Source of the DNA: Acrocarpospora macrocephala
GTDB taxonomy: Bacteria; Actinomycetota; Actinomycetes; Streptosporangiales; Streptosporangiaceae
DNA: 64,000 bases
Assembly: GCF_009687865.1 (NCBI RefSeq)
Contig: NZ_BLAE01000050.1
Location: 17,577 to 81,576, forward strand
Direction of reading: 5' to 3'
Part shown: one piece after another, positions 8,504-17,686 of the stretch
Layout of the letters: each line of letters begins with the position of its first letter
How positions within the stretch are numbered: position 1 is the stretch's first letter
Notes under the pieces: generated by a model
What the model was told of the DNA's origin: nothing
The model's database searches: none
The model's input: only the letters and a program-made list of their open reading frames with translations
Made by a program: the position numbers and the translations under genes

Positions 8504-8508
8504 CTCTC

Positions 8509-11500
8509 GTGGAATTCCGGATACTCGGCCCTATCGAACTCTGGCACAAACAGACACGCCATAATGTCGGGTGGGCGAGAGAGCGCCATGTGCTGGCGGC
8601 TTTGGCGCTCACCCCAGGGGAACCGGTCCCGACCGAAATACTCATCGACCGAGTATGGGACGGCCATCCACCGAATAATGCCCGGCGTAATTTATACAGC
8701 AATGCCAGCCGACTCAGAACACGGCTGCAGGATATCGGGGCCGATGCCTTGATCAGCAATCGCGCCGGGGCGTACATTCTGGAGACCGATCCCGAGAACG
8801 TGGATTACTACCGCTTCCGGCAATTGCGCACCCAGGCGCGGTCCATCGCCAAAAGCGGCGACGAGCAGGAGGCCGTGCGGCTATTGAACGAGGCGGCGAC
8901 GCTGTGGCGCGGAGAACCGCTAGCGGGCCTTTCCGGATCCTGGGCCAATCGCGTCAGGAAGGGCATCGAAGACGAACTCCTCGGTGGCACCATCGAGCGC
9001 ATAGAATTCGAACTACAGCTCGGACGGCACGCCGACATGGTGGCGGAACTTTCGGCCCTCGTGGACGGGTACCCGTACCACGAGAAACTGGTCGAATTGC
9101 TGATGACCGCGCTCTTCCGTAGCGGCCGTCAAATCGAGGCCCAGAAGGTCTACCTGCGCGCCCGGCAGCACCTGGTCACCGGATTCGCCTCCGACGCCGG
9201 TCCGCAACTACGGGAACTCCACCAGCGCATCCTGCACGGCGACGCCTCATTGCTGCTACCCCCCGGCATGGGCCAGGCGCGGAACAACCTGCCCCGCGAC
9301 AGTTCCACCTTCACCGGTCGCACCAGCGAGATCACCCGACTGCTGGCCATGGCCACGCCGCACGAGACCGCGGTCACCGTGCTGGCCATCGACGGAATGC
9401 CGGGGGTCGGGAAATCCGCGCTGGCCGTGCATCTGGCTCATCGGCTCGCCGGGCGGTATCCGGACGGGCAACTCCATCTCGATCTTTATGGTCATGACGC
9501 GGAGCGCGCGCCGCTCGATCCGCTCACCGCGCTGGACCAGTTGCTGCGCATGCTCGGCATCCACGCCGCGCGGATCCCGGACGGCCTGGACCAGCGCGCG
9601 ACATTGTGGCGGGCCGAGTTGGCCCGGCGTAAGGTCCTGATCGTGCTGGACGGCGCGGCCGGGCACGAGCAGATCCGCCATCTCCTGCCGGGCTCGCCCG
9701 GATGTCTGGTCCTGATCACCAGTCGTCGCCACCTGGCCGGGCTGGACGACATTCAATCGCTCCCGCTGGAAGTGCTGCCGCCGGAAGATGCGGCCACGCT
9801 GTTCGGCCGGATCATCGGCCACGGCCGCGCCCGCGAGACGGACGAGGTGTCCACACTCATGCGGCTGTGCGGCTACCTGCCCATGGCCATCCAACTGGTC
9901 GGCAACCGGATCCAGCACCGGCCTTCCTGGCAGGTCGCGGACCTGGTCGCGATGCTCGGCGACAACAATCGGCGGCTGGCCGAGATCCGGGCCGACAACC
10001 GGGAGATCACCGCGGCCTTCGAACTGTCGTATCAAGGACTCGACCCTCCGCACCAGGAGGCGTTCCGGCTGCTCGGACTCCACCCAGGAGCCGACTTCGG
10101 CGTCGACAGCTCCGCGGCGCTGCTCCAGGCGGATCCGCACAGCACGGCACGAATGCTGGACGACCTGCTCGATCACCACCTCATCGCCGAGCCACGACGC
10201 GGCAGGTACCAGTTCCACGACCTCATCCGCGACTACGCACGCCAGCTGTCCGCCGACCGACCCGAGCCCGAACGCCGCCTGGCACGTTCCCGGCTACTCG
10301 ACTTCTACCTGCACACCGCGGATCGCGCCGATCGGCTCCTCCATGCGCGGAGTACGAGCCTGCCGATGGAGATCAGCGGTTCGCCACCCGTCCTGCCCCG
10401 GCTGGAGACCGCCGAGGACGCGCGGACCTGGCTGACCGACGAAATCGACAACCTTCTTCATCTCGCCGCGTACGCCGCCGACGATCAATGGCCGGGACAC
10501 GCGGCATCGCTCGCGCACGTGCTCAGCCAGTTCTTGGAGACGTCCGGGCACTGGAAGGAGGCCGTTGCCCTGCATCAGCGCGCGATCGACGCATGCCGGC
10601 ATCTCGGCGACCACGCCGGGGCTGCGCGGGCGCGCGCCGACATCGCCCGCATCTGGTCGCGGGCCGGTAATCTAGACGACGCCCTCGAACAAGCCACTCA
10701 GGCGCTGACCGTCCAGCGCGCGCTGAACGACCAGCGTGCTATCGCGGACCTTCTCGATCTGATCGGCGTCATCCATATATACCGCTCCGAATACACGATC
10801 GCCCTGGAGTACTGCCAGCTGGCGCTCCAGACCCACAGGACGCTGAGCAACCATCGGGGCGAGGCGGCGAGCCTTGGCTATGCGGGCATCGCCCTGTGGC
10901 ACCTAGGCGACTATCCGGAGGCCGACGACCGGATGCGCCGGTCGCTGGCCATCTGGGAGCAAATCGATGATCCACGCGGCAGGCAGAGCACGTTGAACAA
11001 CATGGGCGACCTGGATTTCCGGCTCGGTCGCCCGGCGTCAGCACTCCGGTACTACGAGCAGGCCGCCGCCGCCGACCCGGAAATGGGCCCGCAGATTCAG
11101 GCCATAATCTCCAACAATATTGCCAACGTGCGCCAGAAAATGGGCGACCTCGCCGAGGCCAATCAGCACTACCGGACTGCGGTGAAGCTCTACCGGGAGA
11201 TCGGCGACCGACGCGGCGAAGCCGACGCGCTGAACAATATCGGCACTTGCTACCTACGTATGGGTCGCGACAACGAGGCCTTCATCCACTTCCAGAAAGC
11301 CCGGAATATCGCCGTCGAAATCTCCGAGAGATTCATCGAATCGGAGGCCGTCAGCCGACTCGCCGACGTGCACCAGCGCGCCGGACGCCACGACATCGCG
11401 CTGGACGGCTACGGCCAGGCTCTCGAGCTCGCCCGCGCCATCGGCGACCTCTACCAGCAGGCCCGCACCCTCGACCAGATGGGATTCTCCCTGCTCAACA

Positions 11501-11640
11501 CCGGTAACGCGGGCCGCTCCGAAGAATGCTGGCAGCAGGCGCTCGCCCTGTACGACCAACTGGGCGTACCGGAAGCCGAAGACACCCGCACCCGTCTCGG
11601 CGCCGCACACGCTCCAGATCGAACGGATTCCACCGCTTGA
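8509..11640 (+). CDS. AfsR/SARP-family regulator with NB-ARC and TPR domains
   Basis: 1043 residues from a GTG start. Residues about 1-95 are an OmpR-like winged helix (EFRILGPIELW, LLALTPGEPV-like stretch, TEILIDRVWDG). Residues about 100-245 are a bacterial transcriptional activation domain (LVDGYPYHEKLVELLMTALF). An NB-ARC ATPase follows with Walker A GMPGVGKSALAVHLA near 297 and Walker B-like KVLIVLDGAAG near 372. From about 690 to the end are TPR repeats (for example LNNMGDLDFRLGRPASALRY, ALNNIGTCYLRMGRDNEAFI). This is the AfsR architecture, an ATP-dependent activator usually tied to secondary metabolism or development. No biosynthetic cluster adjoins it, so targets are unknown. Codon use near the 5' end is less GC-rich than the rest. 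Confidence 0.93.
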   Translation: MEFRILGPIELWHKQTRHNVGWARERHVLAALALTPGEPVPTEILIDRVWDGHPPNNARRNLYSNASRLRTRLQDIGADALISNRAGAYILETDPENVDYYRFRQLRTQARSIAKSGDEQEAVRLLNEAATLWRGEPLAGLSGSWANRVRKGIEDELLGGTIERIEFELQLGRHADMVAELSALVDGYPYHEKLVELLMTALFRSGRQIEAQKVYLRARQHLVTGFASDAGPQLRELHQRILHGDASLLLPPGMGQARNNLPRDSSTFTGRTSEITRLLAMATPHETAVTVLAIDGMPGVGKSALAVHLAHRLAGRYPDGQLHLDLYGHDAERAPLDPLTALDQLLRMLGIHAARIPDGLDQRATLWRAELARRKVLIVLDGAAGHEQIRHLLPGSPGCLVLITSRRHLAGLDDIQSLPLEVLPPEDAATLFGRIIGHGRARETDEVSTLMRLCGYLPMAIQLVGNRIQHRPSWQVADLVAMLGDNNRRLAEIRADNREITAAFELSYQGLDPPHQEAFRLLGLHPGADFGVDSSAALLQADPHSTARMLDDLLDHHLIAEPRRGRYQFHDLIRDYARQLSADRPEPERRLARSRLLDFYLHTADRADRLLHARSTSLPMEISGSPPVLPRLETAEDARTWLTDEIDNLLHLAAYAADDQWPGHAASLAHVLSQFLETSGHWKEAVALHQRAIDACRHLGDHAGAARARADIARIWSRAGNLDDALEQATQALTVQRALNDQRAIADLLDLIGVIHIYRSEYTIALEYCQLALQTHRTLSNHRGEAASLGYAGIALWHLGDYPEADDRMRRSLAIWEQIDDPRGRQSTLNNMGDLDFRLGRPASALRYYEQAAAADPEMGPQIQAIISNNIANVRQKMGDLAEANQHYRTAVKLYREIGDRRGEADALNNIGTCYLRMGRDNEAFIHFQKARNIAVEISERFIESEAVSRLADVHQRAGRHDIALDGYGQALELARAIGDLYQQARTLDQMGFSLLNTGNAGRSEECWQQALALYDQLGVPEAEDTRTRLGAAHAPDRTDSTA

Positions 11641-11743
11641 GATAATCGTCACTTGCACGCAAGAATTCATCCCTGATCTGGAGGCCTTCCAACGGTTCAG
11701 CAGATGTTTCCATCGCATGGCGTGTCTCGATCGCAAATTGGTT

Positions 11744-12118
11744 TCACGGTGAGACGTTCGGCCGGAATTCATTCTCGCTGGGTGGTTTTATTGCGAGGCA
11801 TGCGATCATTCGGTTCTGCGAAGGAGCCAGGAACAGTTGGAAGTAGAATCCGCCCCTACTCCGGTCATCCACGTAGCCGAGAACGGCCGACGCACCGTCG
11901 TAAGCAGTCAACGCATCAAGGGCACTATCAAACCCGAGCGAGGGCTGGCCCCTTCGTTCGGCGGTACGCCTGCGCCTGCTGTAGATCGACACAAGGCGCG
12001 CGGTCGGCACTTCCCCGGGCCAGATTTCGAATGCTGCACCCCCTGCGAGCGCCGCCCTCGCGAGGGCGAGCACGTCATCATCACCCGCCAGGAGTCGAGC
12101 CAAGCGTCCGACTCCCAT
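11744..12118 (-). CDS. Hypothetical protein (124 aa)
   Basis: I do not recognise the family. It starts MGVGRLARLLAGDDDVLALA with a good AGGAG Shine-Dalgarno about six bases upstream. An alanine-rich N-terminal half gives way to a basic RRRRTAERRG stretch and a C-terminal segment with VLGYVDDRSRGGFYFQLFL and MIACLAIKPP. No signal peptide or membrane segment is seen. It lies 19 bp downstream of the 298-residue unknown gene and is probably co-transcribed with it. A cognate protein pair is possible, but nothing in the sequence proves it. The 11641-11743 gap before it, facing the AfsR-like gene's end, holds nothing recognised. Confidence 0.6.
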   Translation of the reverse strand: MGVGRLARLLAGDDDVLALARAALAGGAAFEIWPGEVPTARLVSIYSRRRRTAERRGQPSLGFDSALDALTAYDGASAVLGYVDDRSRGGFYFQLFLAPSQNRMIACLAIKPPSENEFRPNVSP

Positions 12119-12137
12119 CGTGCTCTCCTCTAGAAGG

Positions 12138-13034
12138 TCAGCGGGTCATGTCGTCAATGCGGCGGGCGAGCTGGTCGGGTTCGGCGTCGATGAGGGCGGA
12201 GACGGCGCGCCACCAGGCGAACCATTCGGCGCTGCGCCACATCCAGTCGACGCGTTCGACGGCGGCGGTTACGTCGCCTCGGGTTTCCCAGGGTGGGCCG
12301 ACGTGGTCGAGGGTTGCGCCGTGGTGGAGGGCCCAGTCGCGGAGGATTGTGCTGGGGGTGGGGTCGACTGGGTCGGCGTAGGGGTCGGGGTTTTCGTCGG
12401 GGAGGGGGTGGGGACCGAGGCCGGCGGCGACGCCCCAGCTCCATTGGGCTTCGGCGGGGCGGGAGTAGCGGAGGGAGGAGAAGTCGAGGTTGGAGCCGAG
12501 GTCGTCGTCTTTGCGGGTGACGACGACGGCGTCCAGGCGGCCGCCGGCGTCGAAGGCGACGACCAGGCGGTTTCCGGCGCGGGCGTCGGGAGGGAGGGGG
12601 ACGCGGTCTTCCGCTTGCCAGGAGTTGAGGTCGGCGGTGCCGACGGGTGGGCCCCAGATGGCGTCGGCGACGTCGTCGGAGATCCAGGCGGCGAGCATTT
12701 CCAGGACGGTCAGGTCCGTCCAGGGGTCGAGGGAGGCGGCTTTGACGAGGACTTCCTCGGGGGGTGGGAGGGTGCCGCCGCGGCTGACCGTCCACCAGCC
12801 GGGGCCTAGCTCGCCCGTACCCACGAAAAGGGCCGCGATGGCGGCGAGTTCGGCTGAGCGGCGGGTGAGGGGGGCGCCGCGGGCCAGTTCGGCGGCGCGG
12901 CGGGTGCGTTCCCGGCCGAGTACGGTTCGCGCCTCGTTGAGCAAGGTGCCGGCTGTGGGGCGTTCCTCGCCCAACAGGTCGAGAATCAGTCGCTTGGCCT
13001 CAGATCGTGCGTCCTCCGCGTGAGCCTCCCGCAT
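12138..13034 (-). CDS. Hypothetical protein (298 aa)
   Basis: A soluble acidic protein with no family I can name. It opens MREAHAEDARSEAKRLILDL and has a Trp-rich centre and end (GPGWWTVSRGG, WQAEDRVPLPPDA, WMWRSAEWFAWWRAVSALI). The 3' half has actinomycete-like third-position GC, which supports real coding. No Shine-Dalgarno precedes the ATG, so it may be leaderless or start slightly further in. It is the first gene of a likely two-gene unit with 11744-12118. An imperfect tandem repeat lies just upstream at 13083-13253. Confidence 0.7.
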   Translation of the reverse strand: MREAHAEDARSEAKRLILDLLGEERPTAGTLLNEARTVLGRERTRRAAELARGAPLTRRSAELAAIAALFVGTGELGPGWWTVSRGGTLPPPEEVLVKAASLDPWTDLTVLEMLAAWISDDVADAIWGPPVGTADLNSWQAEDRVPLPPDARAGNRLVVAFDAGGRLDAVVVTRKDDDLGSNLDFSSLRYSRPAEAQWSWGVAAGLGPHPLPDENPDPYADPVDPTPSTILRDWALHHGATLDHVGPPWETRGDVTAAVERVDWMWRSAEWFAWWRAVSALIDAEPDQLARRIDDMTR

Positions 13035-13082
13035 AGGGCAAACCTACGCCCAAATGATCGCCCACGGCGATAGTGCCCCGGT

Positions 13083-13253
13083 GAGATGTGCTCACGTGCG
13101 CGTCACCGTTGCTCGAACGCGACCTACGCCGCCGTGCGCAGGGGAGATGTGCTCACGCGGACGGCACCGTTGCTCGAACGCGACCTCCCCCGACGCACGC
13201 AGGTCACGCGGGCGGCACCGTTGCGCAGGTGCGCTTACGTGCGTCACCGTTTG
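13083..13253. repeat. Imperfect tandem repeats, period about 61 then 51 and 30 bp
   Basis: Two 43-bp copies (13083-13125 and 13144-13186) share GAGATGTGCTCACG and CACCGTTGCTCGAACGCGAC. Shorter related copies of the TCACG...CACCGTTG core follow at 13204-13223 and 13234-13253. The array fills the gap between the 298-residue gene's start and the coxG stop. The repeated CTCACG/CACCG core could be an operator array or a decayed minisatellite. Confidence 0.6.
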
Positions 13254-13885
13254 CGGGAGCGGCCGAGGAGCCAGCCGATGACCGCGCTGCCGAGGGCGAT
13301 GCCGGCGCCCATGCCGAATGCCGTGATGACCGCCCAGGGTGGGGGGCCCTGCTTCGCGGCGGCGGCTTGCGGGAGGCGGGTGAAGATCTGGGCGGTCTCC
13401 GCGGCAGCCGGGATGGGGGCTTCGATTGAGGGCACGACCACGGCAGGACCGGCGAGGAGGTGTTCCTCGACGGCGGAGAAGAACTCGCCGGCGGTTTTGC
13501 GGGCGACCGAGCCGAGCATGCGCTGGCCGACGCCGCCGATCATGCCGCCCACGATGGCTTCGGCGTCGTAGTCGACGCGGGTGCCGCCGTCCACCTCGCT
13601 GAGCTGCACTCGGACGGTAGCGTCCACCGTTCCGGGAGCGCCCTGGCCGCGCGCCCGCAGTACGAAACGCTCCGGCTCCTCGGGTTCGGCCAGGGCGACC
13701 TCGCCCTGGTAGACGCCTTTGATCGACGCCACTCCGGCGTGGACGGTCATGCGGTAGGTGTCGACGCCGATGGACTCCAGACGTTCGCAGCCGGGGATCG
13801 TCCGGACGAGCACGCCGGGATCCTGCAGCGCGGACCAGACTTTCGCACGTTCCACCCCGAGCAAAGCGCTGCCGACGACCTTCAA
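13244..13885 (-). CDS. coxG: CoxG family protein (SRPBCC fold, CO dehydrogenase subunit G)
   Basis: About 213 residues from a TTG at 13885, giving the family-typical opening LKVVGSALLGVERAKVWSAL; an in-frame TTG 15 bp upstream would overlap the GGAGG ribosome site. Residues 1-150 form the CoxG/SRPBCC domain (DPGVLVRTIPGCERLESIG, GGMIGGVGQRMLGSVARKTA). A proline/alanine linker then leads to a single C-terminal membrane helix (WAVITAFGMGAGIALGSAVI) ending GRSRKR. In Oligotropha, CoxG anchors CO dehydrogenase to the cytoplasmic face of the membrane, and the tail anchor here fits that role. It is the last gene of the coxM-S-L cluster. Confidence 0.9.
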   Translation of the reverse strand: MKVVGSALLGVERAKVWSALQDPGVLVRTIPGCERLESIGVDTYRMTVHAGVASIKGVYQGEVALAEPEEPERFVLRARGQGAPGTVDATVRVQLSEVDGGTRVDYDAEAIVGGMIGGVGQRMLGSVARKTAGEFFSAVEEHLLAGPAVVVPSIEAPIPAAAETAQIFTRLPQAAAAKQGPPPWAVITAFGMGAGIALGSAVIGWLLGRSRKR

Positions 13886-13979
13886 TGCTCCCACCTCCAA
13901 TGCCGCACACTAGAGAATCTAGAGCAGCGAGGATAACGGCAAGATCTGCCCCCTCGGTCGAGTCCGCGCTTGCAGATCT

Positions 13980-14777
13980 TCACATTCGGGCGGCGAGCAC
14001 CTCCGCGTAGACGGTGAGAGCGATCTCCGCGGGGGTCCTGGCGCCAAGATCGAGCCCTGCGGGGCTGTGCACGTCTTCGGAGCCCGGAATTCCCGCCAGT
14101 ACGGCACTGCCCCGCTTGCGGCTGGCGACCAGGCCGATGTATGGAACGCGGGCCTCGATGGCACGAGTCAGGATCGGGACCTCCGCCACACCATGAGACG
14201 CCACGATCACGGCGGACGTGTCCGGAGCAAGCGCCACAAGAGGGTCGTCGGTGAGCTCGGTCGCGTAGCCCAGCGCGGATCCGACCGTGTCGAGGGACTG
14301 CGCGATCGGCCCCTGGCCGTACACGAGGACGAGCCTGGGCGGGATCACCGCTTCAAGGAAGATCTCCAAGGTCCCGCCGGACAGGCATGGCTGCCCGACC
14401 GCGACCAGCCCCTCCTCCTCGTACGGCTCCGCCGCCTCCGGCGTGATCCGCAGCAACGTGGAACTACCGCCGGTCAGCAGCCGAAGCCCCTGGGTACGCA
14501 CCGCCGCCAGGGCGCAATGCCCCCCGACGAACCCTTCGATCGTCCCGTCCGCCAGCACGAGCGCGCGGTCCCCGGCCTTGGCGCTGGTGGGCCGCGCCGC
14601 CCGGACGACGGTCGCCATCACGTACGGCTGCCGCCCCGCGCTCAACGCTCTCGCCCGCTGGCCGAGCCCGGCGTCCCACCCAGCCGAGCCACCGAACGCG
14701 CGACCCTGCGACGGGGCCGCAGTACGCCGGATCTCCGGCATCCCAAGGAATTCGTCGGAAGTGTGATGTGTGGTCAT
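13980..14777 (-). CDS. XdhC/CoxI-family molybdenum cofactor insertion protein
   Basis: 265 residues. An N-terminal XdhC domain (GQRARALSAGRQPYVMATVV, then GDRALVLADGTIEGFVGGHC near residue 85) and a C-terminal Rossmann domain (PRLVLVYGQGPIAQSL, AVIVASHGVAEVPIL, YIGLVASRKRGSAVL) match XdhC/CoxF/CoxI proteins. These deliver and sulfurate the molybdopterin cofactor for xanthine dehydrogenase-family enzymes. The position directly downstream of coxL, 75 bp away, indicates service to that enzyme. The conserved GGHC cysteine is the residue expected in such proteins. It is the only maturation factor recognised in this cluster. Confidence 0.88.
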   Translation of the reverse strand: MTTHHTSDEFLGMPEIRRTAAPSQGRAFGGSAGWDAGLGQRARALSAGRQPYVMATVVRAARPTSAKAGDRALVLADGTIEGFVGGHCALAAVRTQGLRLLTGGSSTLLRITPEAAEPYEEEGLVAVGQPCLSGGTLEIFLEAVIPPRLVLVYGQGPIAQSLDTVGSALGYATELTDDPLVALAPDTSAVIVASHGVAEVPILTRAIEARVPYIGLVASRKRGSAVLAGIPGSEDVHSPAGLDLGARTPAEIALTVYAEVLAARM

Positions 14778-14852
14778 GATTTGACCATTTCCGTTGGTTT
14801 TGTTCTCCGTGGATGCTCGGCCAGGCGGCCCGAAGCCGCCTGGCCAGGAATG

Positions 14853-17222
14853 TCATGAGATGGCCAGGTCCGTACGGATGGGGTTGCCCTGCATCGCGCG
14901 CCAGACTCCGGCGGGGGTGAGGGGCATGTCCGCATGCCGTACCCCAAAGGGCCTGAGGGCGTCGAGGACGGCGTTGACCACGGCGGGAGGCGAGCCCACG
15001 GTGGCCGATTCGCCGACGCCCTTCGCGCCGATGGGGTGGTGCGGAGAGGGAGTGACCGTTTCGCCCAGTTCCCAGGAGGGGCATTCCATGGCGGTCGGGA
15101 GCAGGTAGTCCATGAAGGAGGCGCCCAGGTGGTTGCCGTCCTCGTCGAAGGCCATGAGCTGCATGAGCGCCATGCCGACGCCGTCGGCGAGGCCGCCGTG
15201 GACCTGGCCTTCGACGATCATGGGGTTGATGCGCACGCCACAGTCGTCGACCGCGATGAAGCGGCGGACCTTCACCTGGCCGGTGCCGGGGTCGACGTCG
15301 ACCACGCAGATGTACGCGCCGAACGGGTAGGTCAGGTTGGGCGGGTTGTACACACAGGTGGCGTCCAGATGGCCTTCGATGCCTTCGGGGAGTTCCAGGC
15401 TGGAATGGGCGGCGAGGGCGATCTCCTGGATGGTCTTTCCCGCGCCAGTTCCGGCGACCGTCCACGCGCCGCCGGACTCGTTGACGGCCCATTCGAGGTC
15501 CTCAGGGGAGGCCTCCAGCATGGCGGCGGCCACCTGGCGGGCGCGTTCCCTGACTTTTCTGGACACCATCGCGGCGGCGGCCCCGGAGACGGGCGTGGAG
15601 CGTGAGCCGTACGTGCCGAGCCCGAAGGGCGTCTGGTCGGTGTCGCCGTGCACGACGTCCACGTCGTCAGGGGAGATGCCCAGTTCAGAGGCGACGATCT
15701 GGGCGAATGTGGTCTCGTGGCCCTGGCCCTGGGACTGGCAGGAGACGCGGAGCACGGCCTTGCCGGTCGGGTGCACGCGGAGTTCGGCGCCGTCGGCCAT
15801 GCCAAGGCCGAGAATGTCCATGTGCTTGCGCGGGCCGGCGCCGACGGCCTCGGTGAAGAACGCGATGCCGATGCCCATGAGCTCGCCGCGGTCCCGCTTC
15901 TCGGCCTGCTCGCGGCGGAGCGCGTCGTATCCGGCCATGTCCATGGCGAGTTGCAGAGTCTTCTGGTAGTCGCCGGAGTCGTACTCCCAGCCGGTCGGGG
16001 AGGTGTAGGGGAACTGCTCGGAGCGCAGCAGGTTCTTCATGCGCAGTTCGGCGGGGTCGGCGCCGAGTTCCATGGCGAGCACGTCGATCATGCGTTCGAC
16101 CAGGTAGACGGCTTCGGTGATGCGGAAGGAGCAGGCGTAGGCGACGCCGCCGGGGGCCTTGTTGGTGTAGACGCCGGTGACTTCGCAGTGGGCGGCCCGC
16201 AGGTCGTACGAGCCGGTGAAAACGTGGAAGAAGCCGGCGGGGAACTTGGTCGGCTGGGCGGTGCCGTTGAAGGCGCCGTGGTCGGCGAGGACCTTGACGC
16301 GGATGGCCTGGATCTTGCCGTCCCGGGTCGCGGCGACTTCGCCGCGCATGTGGTAGTCCCGGGCGAAGGAGGTGCTCATCAGGTTCTCTGAGCGGTCTTC
16401 CATCCATTTCACGGGTTTGCCGGTGACGATAGACCCGACGATCGCGCAGACATATCCCGGATATATCCCGACTTTGTTGCCGAAGCCGCCGCCGATGTCG
16501 GGGGAGATGACGCGGATCTTGTGTTCGGGGAGGCCGGCGACCAGGGCGTAGAGGGTGCGGTGGGCGTGCGGGGCCTGGGTCGGGCACCAGACGGTCAGCT
16601 TGCCGGTGACCTTGTCGAAGTCGGCTACGGCGCCGCAGGTCTCCAGCGGGGCGGGGTGCACGCGCGGGTACAGCATGTCCTGCGTGACCGTCACCTCAGC
16701 CTGAGCGAAAACGGCGTCGGTGGTGGCTTTGTCCCCAGCCTCCCAGTCGAAGATCTTGTTGTCGGCCCGGCCCTCGTGATCGTCGCGGATGATGGGCGCG
16801 TCCGGGTCCAGGGATTTCCTGGCGTCAATCACGGCGTCCAGCGCGTCGTACTCGACGTCGATCAGCTCCAGCGCGTCCCGCGCCGAATACCGGTCCTCGG
16901 CGACGACGAACGCGACCTCCTGCCCCTGGAACCTGACCTTGTCGGTGGCCAGCACGGCCTGCGTGTCGGCCGAAAGGGTCGGCATCCAGGCCAGGTTCAG
17001 CCCCGCCAGCGTCTCGCCGGTGATGACCGCTTTGACCTTCGGGTGGGCGAGCGCCGCCGAAGTGTCGATGGAGACGATCCTGGCGTGCGCGTGCGGGCTG
17101 CGCAGGATCGCGCCGTACAGCATGCCGGGCAGGTTGACGTCGTCCACATAGCCGCCGCGGCCCCGGATGAAGCGCGCGTCCTCCTTGCGGTGCATGCGGC
17201 CGAATCCCATCGGAGTGCTCAT
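14853..17222 (-). CDS. coxL: Aerobic CO dehydrogenase large subunit, form I (molybdenum)
   Basis: 789 residues from ATG at 17222, whose first bases overlap the coxS stop (ATGA). Xanthine dehydrogenase-family Mo-binding subunit with [20 protein letters not shown] at the N-terminus and the cofactor loop [18 protein letters not shown]. Residues 361-367 read AYACSFR, matching the form I active-site loop AYxCSFR, so Cys364 corresponds to the cysteine that binds the Cu-S-Mo centre in Oligotropha CoxL. The C-terminal [16 protein letters not shown] supplies the catalytic Glu. With CoxM and CoxS it would oxidise CO to CO2 and pass electrons to the quinone pool. Form I identity makes true CO oxidation likely, but the variable loop residue is Ala rather than the usual Arg. 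Confidence 0.94.
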   Translation of the reverse strand: MSTPMGFGRMHRKEDARFIRGRGGYVDDVNLPGMLYGAILRSPHAHARIVSIDTSAALAHPKVKAVITGETLAGLNLAWMPTLSADTQAVLATDKVRFQGQEVAFVVAEDRYSARDALELIDVEYDALDAVIDARKSLDPDAPIIRDDHEGRADNKIFDWEAGDKATTDAVFAQAEVTVTQDMLYPRVHPAPLETCGAVADFDKVTGKLTVWCPTQAPHAHRTLYALVAGLPEHKIRVISPDIGGGFGNKVGIYPGYVCAIVGSIVTGKPVKWMEDRSENLMSTSFARDYHMRGEVAATRDGKIQAIRVKVLADHGAFNGTAQPTKFPAGFFHVFTGSYDLRAAHCEVTGVYTNKAPGGVAYACSFRITEAVYLVERMIDVLAMELGADPAELRMKNLLRSEQFPYTSPTGWEYDSGDYQKTLQLAMDMAGYDALRREQAEKRDRGELMGIGIAFFTEAVGAGPRKHMDILGLGMADGAELRVHPTGKAVLRVSCQSQGQGHETTFAQIVASELGISPDDVDVVHGDTDQTPFGLGTYGSRSTPVSGAAAAMVSRKVRERARQVAAAMLEASPEDLEWAVNESGGAWTVAGTGAGKTIQEIALAAHSSLELPEGIEGHLDATCVYNPPNLTYPFGAYICVVDVDPGTGQVKVRRFIAVDDCGVRINPMIVEGQVHGGLADGVGMALMQLMAFDEDGNHLGASFMDYLLPTAMECPSWELGETVTPSPHHPIGAKGVGESATVGSPPAVVNAVLDALRPFGVRHADMPLTPAGVWRAMQGNPIRTDLAIS

Positions 17223-17686
17223 ACCGACGCCTCCTTCTCCGCCGCCCAGCGCACCGAACGGACGATGTTCTCGTAGCCGGTGCACCTGCACAGCTGCCCG
17301 GAAATGGCCTCGCGGATCTCGCCCTCGTCCGGGTCGGGGTTGCGGTCGAGCAGCCAGCGGGCGGTCATCAGCATGCCCGGCGTGCAGAACCCGCACTGCA
17401 GCCCGTGACACTGCACGAACCCCTCCTGAACGGGATCAAGCGCGCCGTCCTTCTCCAGCCCCTCCACGGTCGTCACCTCGTGCCCGTCGGCCATGACCGC
17501 GAGCACCGTGCACGATTTCACCGGTACGCCATCGAGTTGCACCACGCACACCCCGCAGTTGGAGGTGTCACACCCCCAGTGCGTGCCGGTAAGGCGGAGT
17601 TCGTCCCGCAGGAAGTGCACCAGCAGCAGCCTCGGCTCGACGTCCCGCACGTAGTTCTGGCCGTTCACCGTGACACTGACCCTCAT
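17219..17686 (-). CDS. coxS: CO dehydrogenase small [2Fe-2S] subunit
   Basis: 155 residues from ATG at 17686, giving [20 protein letters not shown]. The N-terminal plant-type [2Fe-2S] motif C-x4-C-G-x-C reads CDTSNCGVC and is followed by a fourth Cys in VKSCTVLA. The C-terminal cluster motif reads QCGFC and [13 protein letters not shown]. This is the electron-transfer subunit of the CoxLSM hexamer, linking the Mo site to FAD. It overlaps coxM by ATGA upstream and coxL by ATGA downstream, so all three are translationally coupled. Longer frames extend upstream of the chosen ATG but lie inside coxM. Confidence 0.95.
   Translation of the reverse strand: MRVSVTVNGQNYVRDVEPRLLLVHFLRDELRLTGTHWGCDTSNCGVCVVQLDGVPVKSCTVLAVMADGHEVTTVEGLEKDGALDPVQEGFVQCHGLQCGFCTPGMLMTARWLLDRNPDPDEGEIREAISGQLCRCTGYENIVRSVRWAAEKEASV

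Larger units (their letters stand above)
7874..8508. other. Low-GC intergenic region (635 bp)
   Basis: This spacer is visibly poorer in GC than the flanking genes and has no open frame with actinomycete codon use. It holds a perfect 6-bp inverted repeat at 7904-7917 (GGGAGA/TCTCCC) just before the small membrane protein gene, an intrinsic-terminator-like hairpin for the minus strand at 8020-8045, and a hairpin covering the ribosome binding site of the AfsR-like gene at 8490-8503. It may encode a small RNA on the minus strand. Confidence 0.5.
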
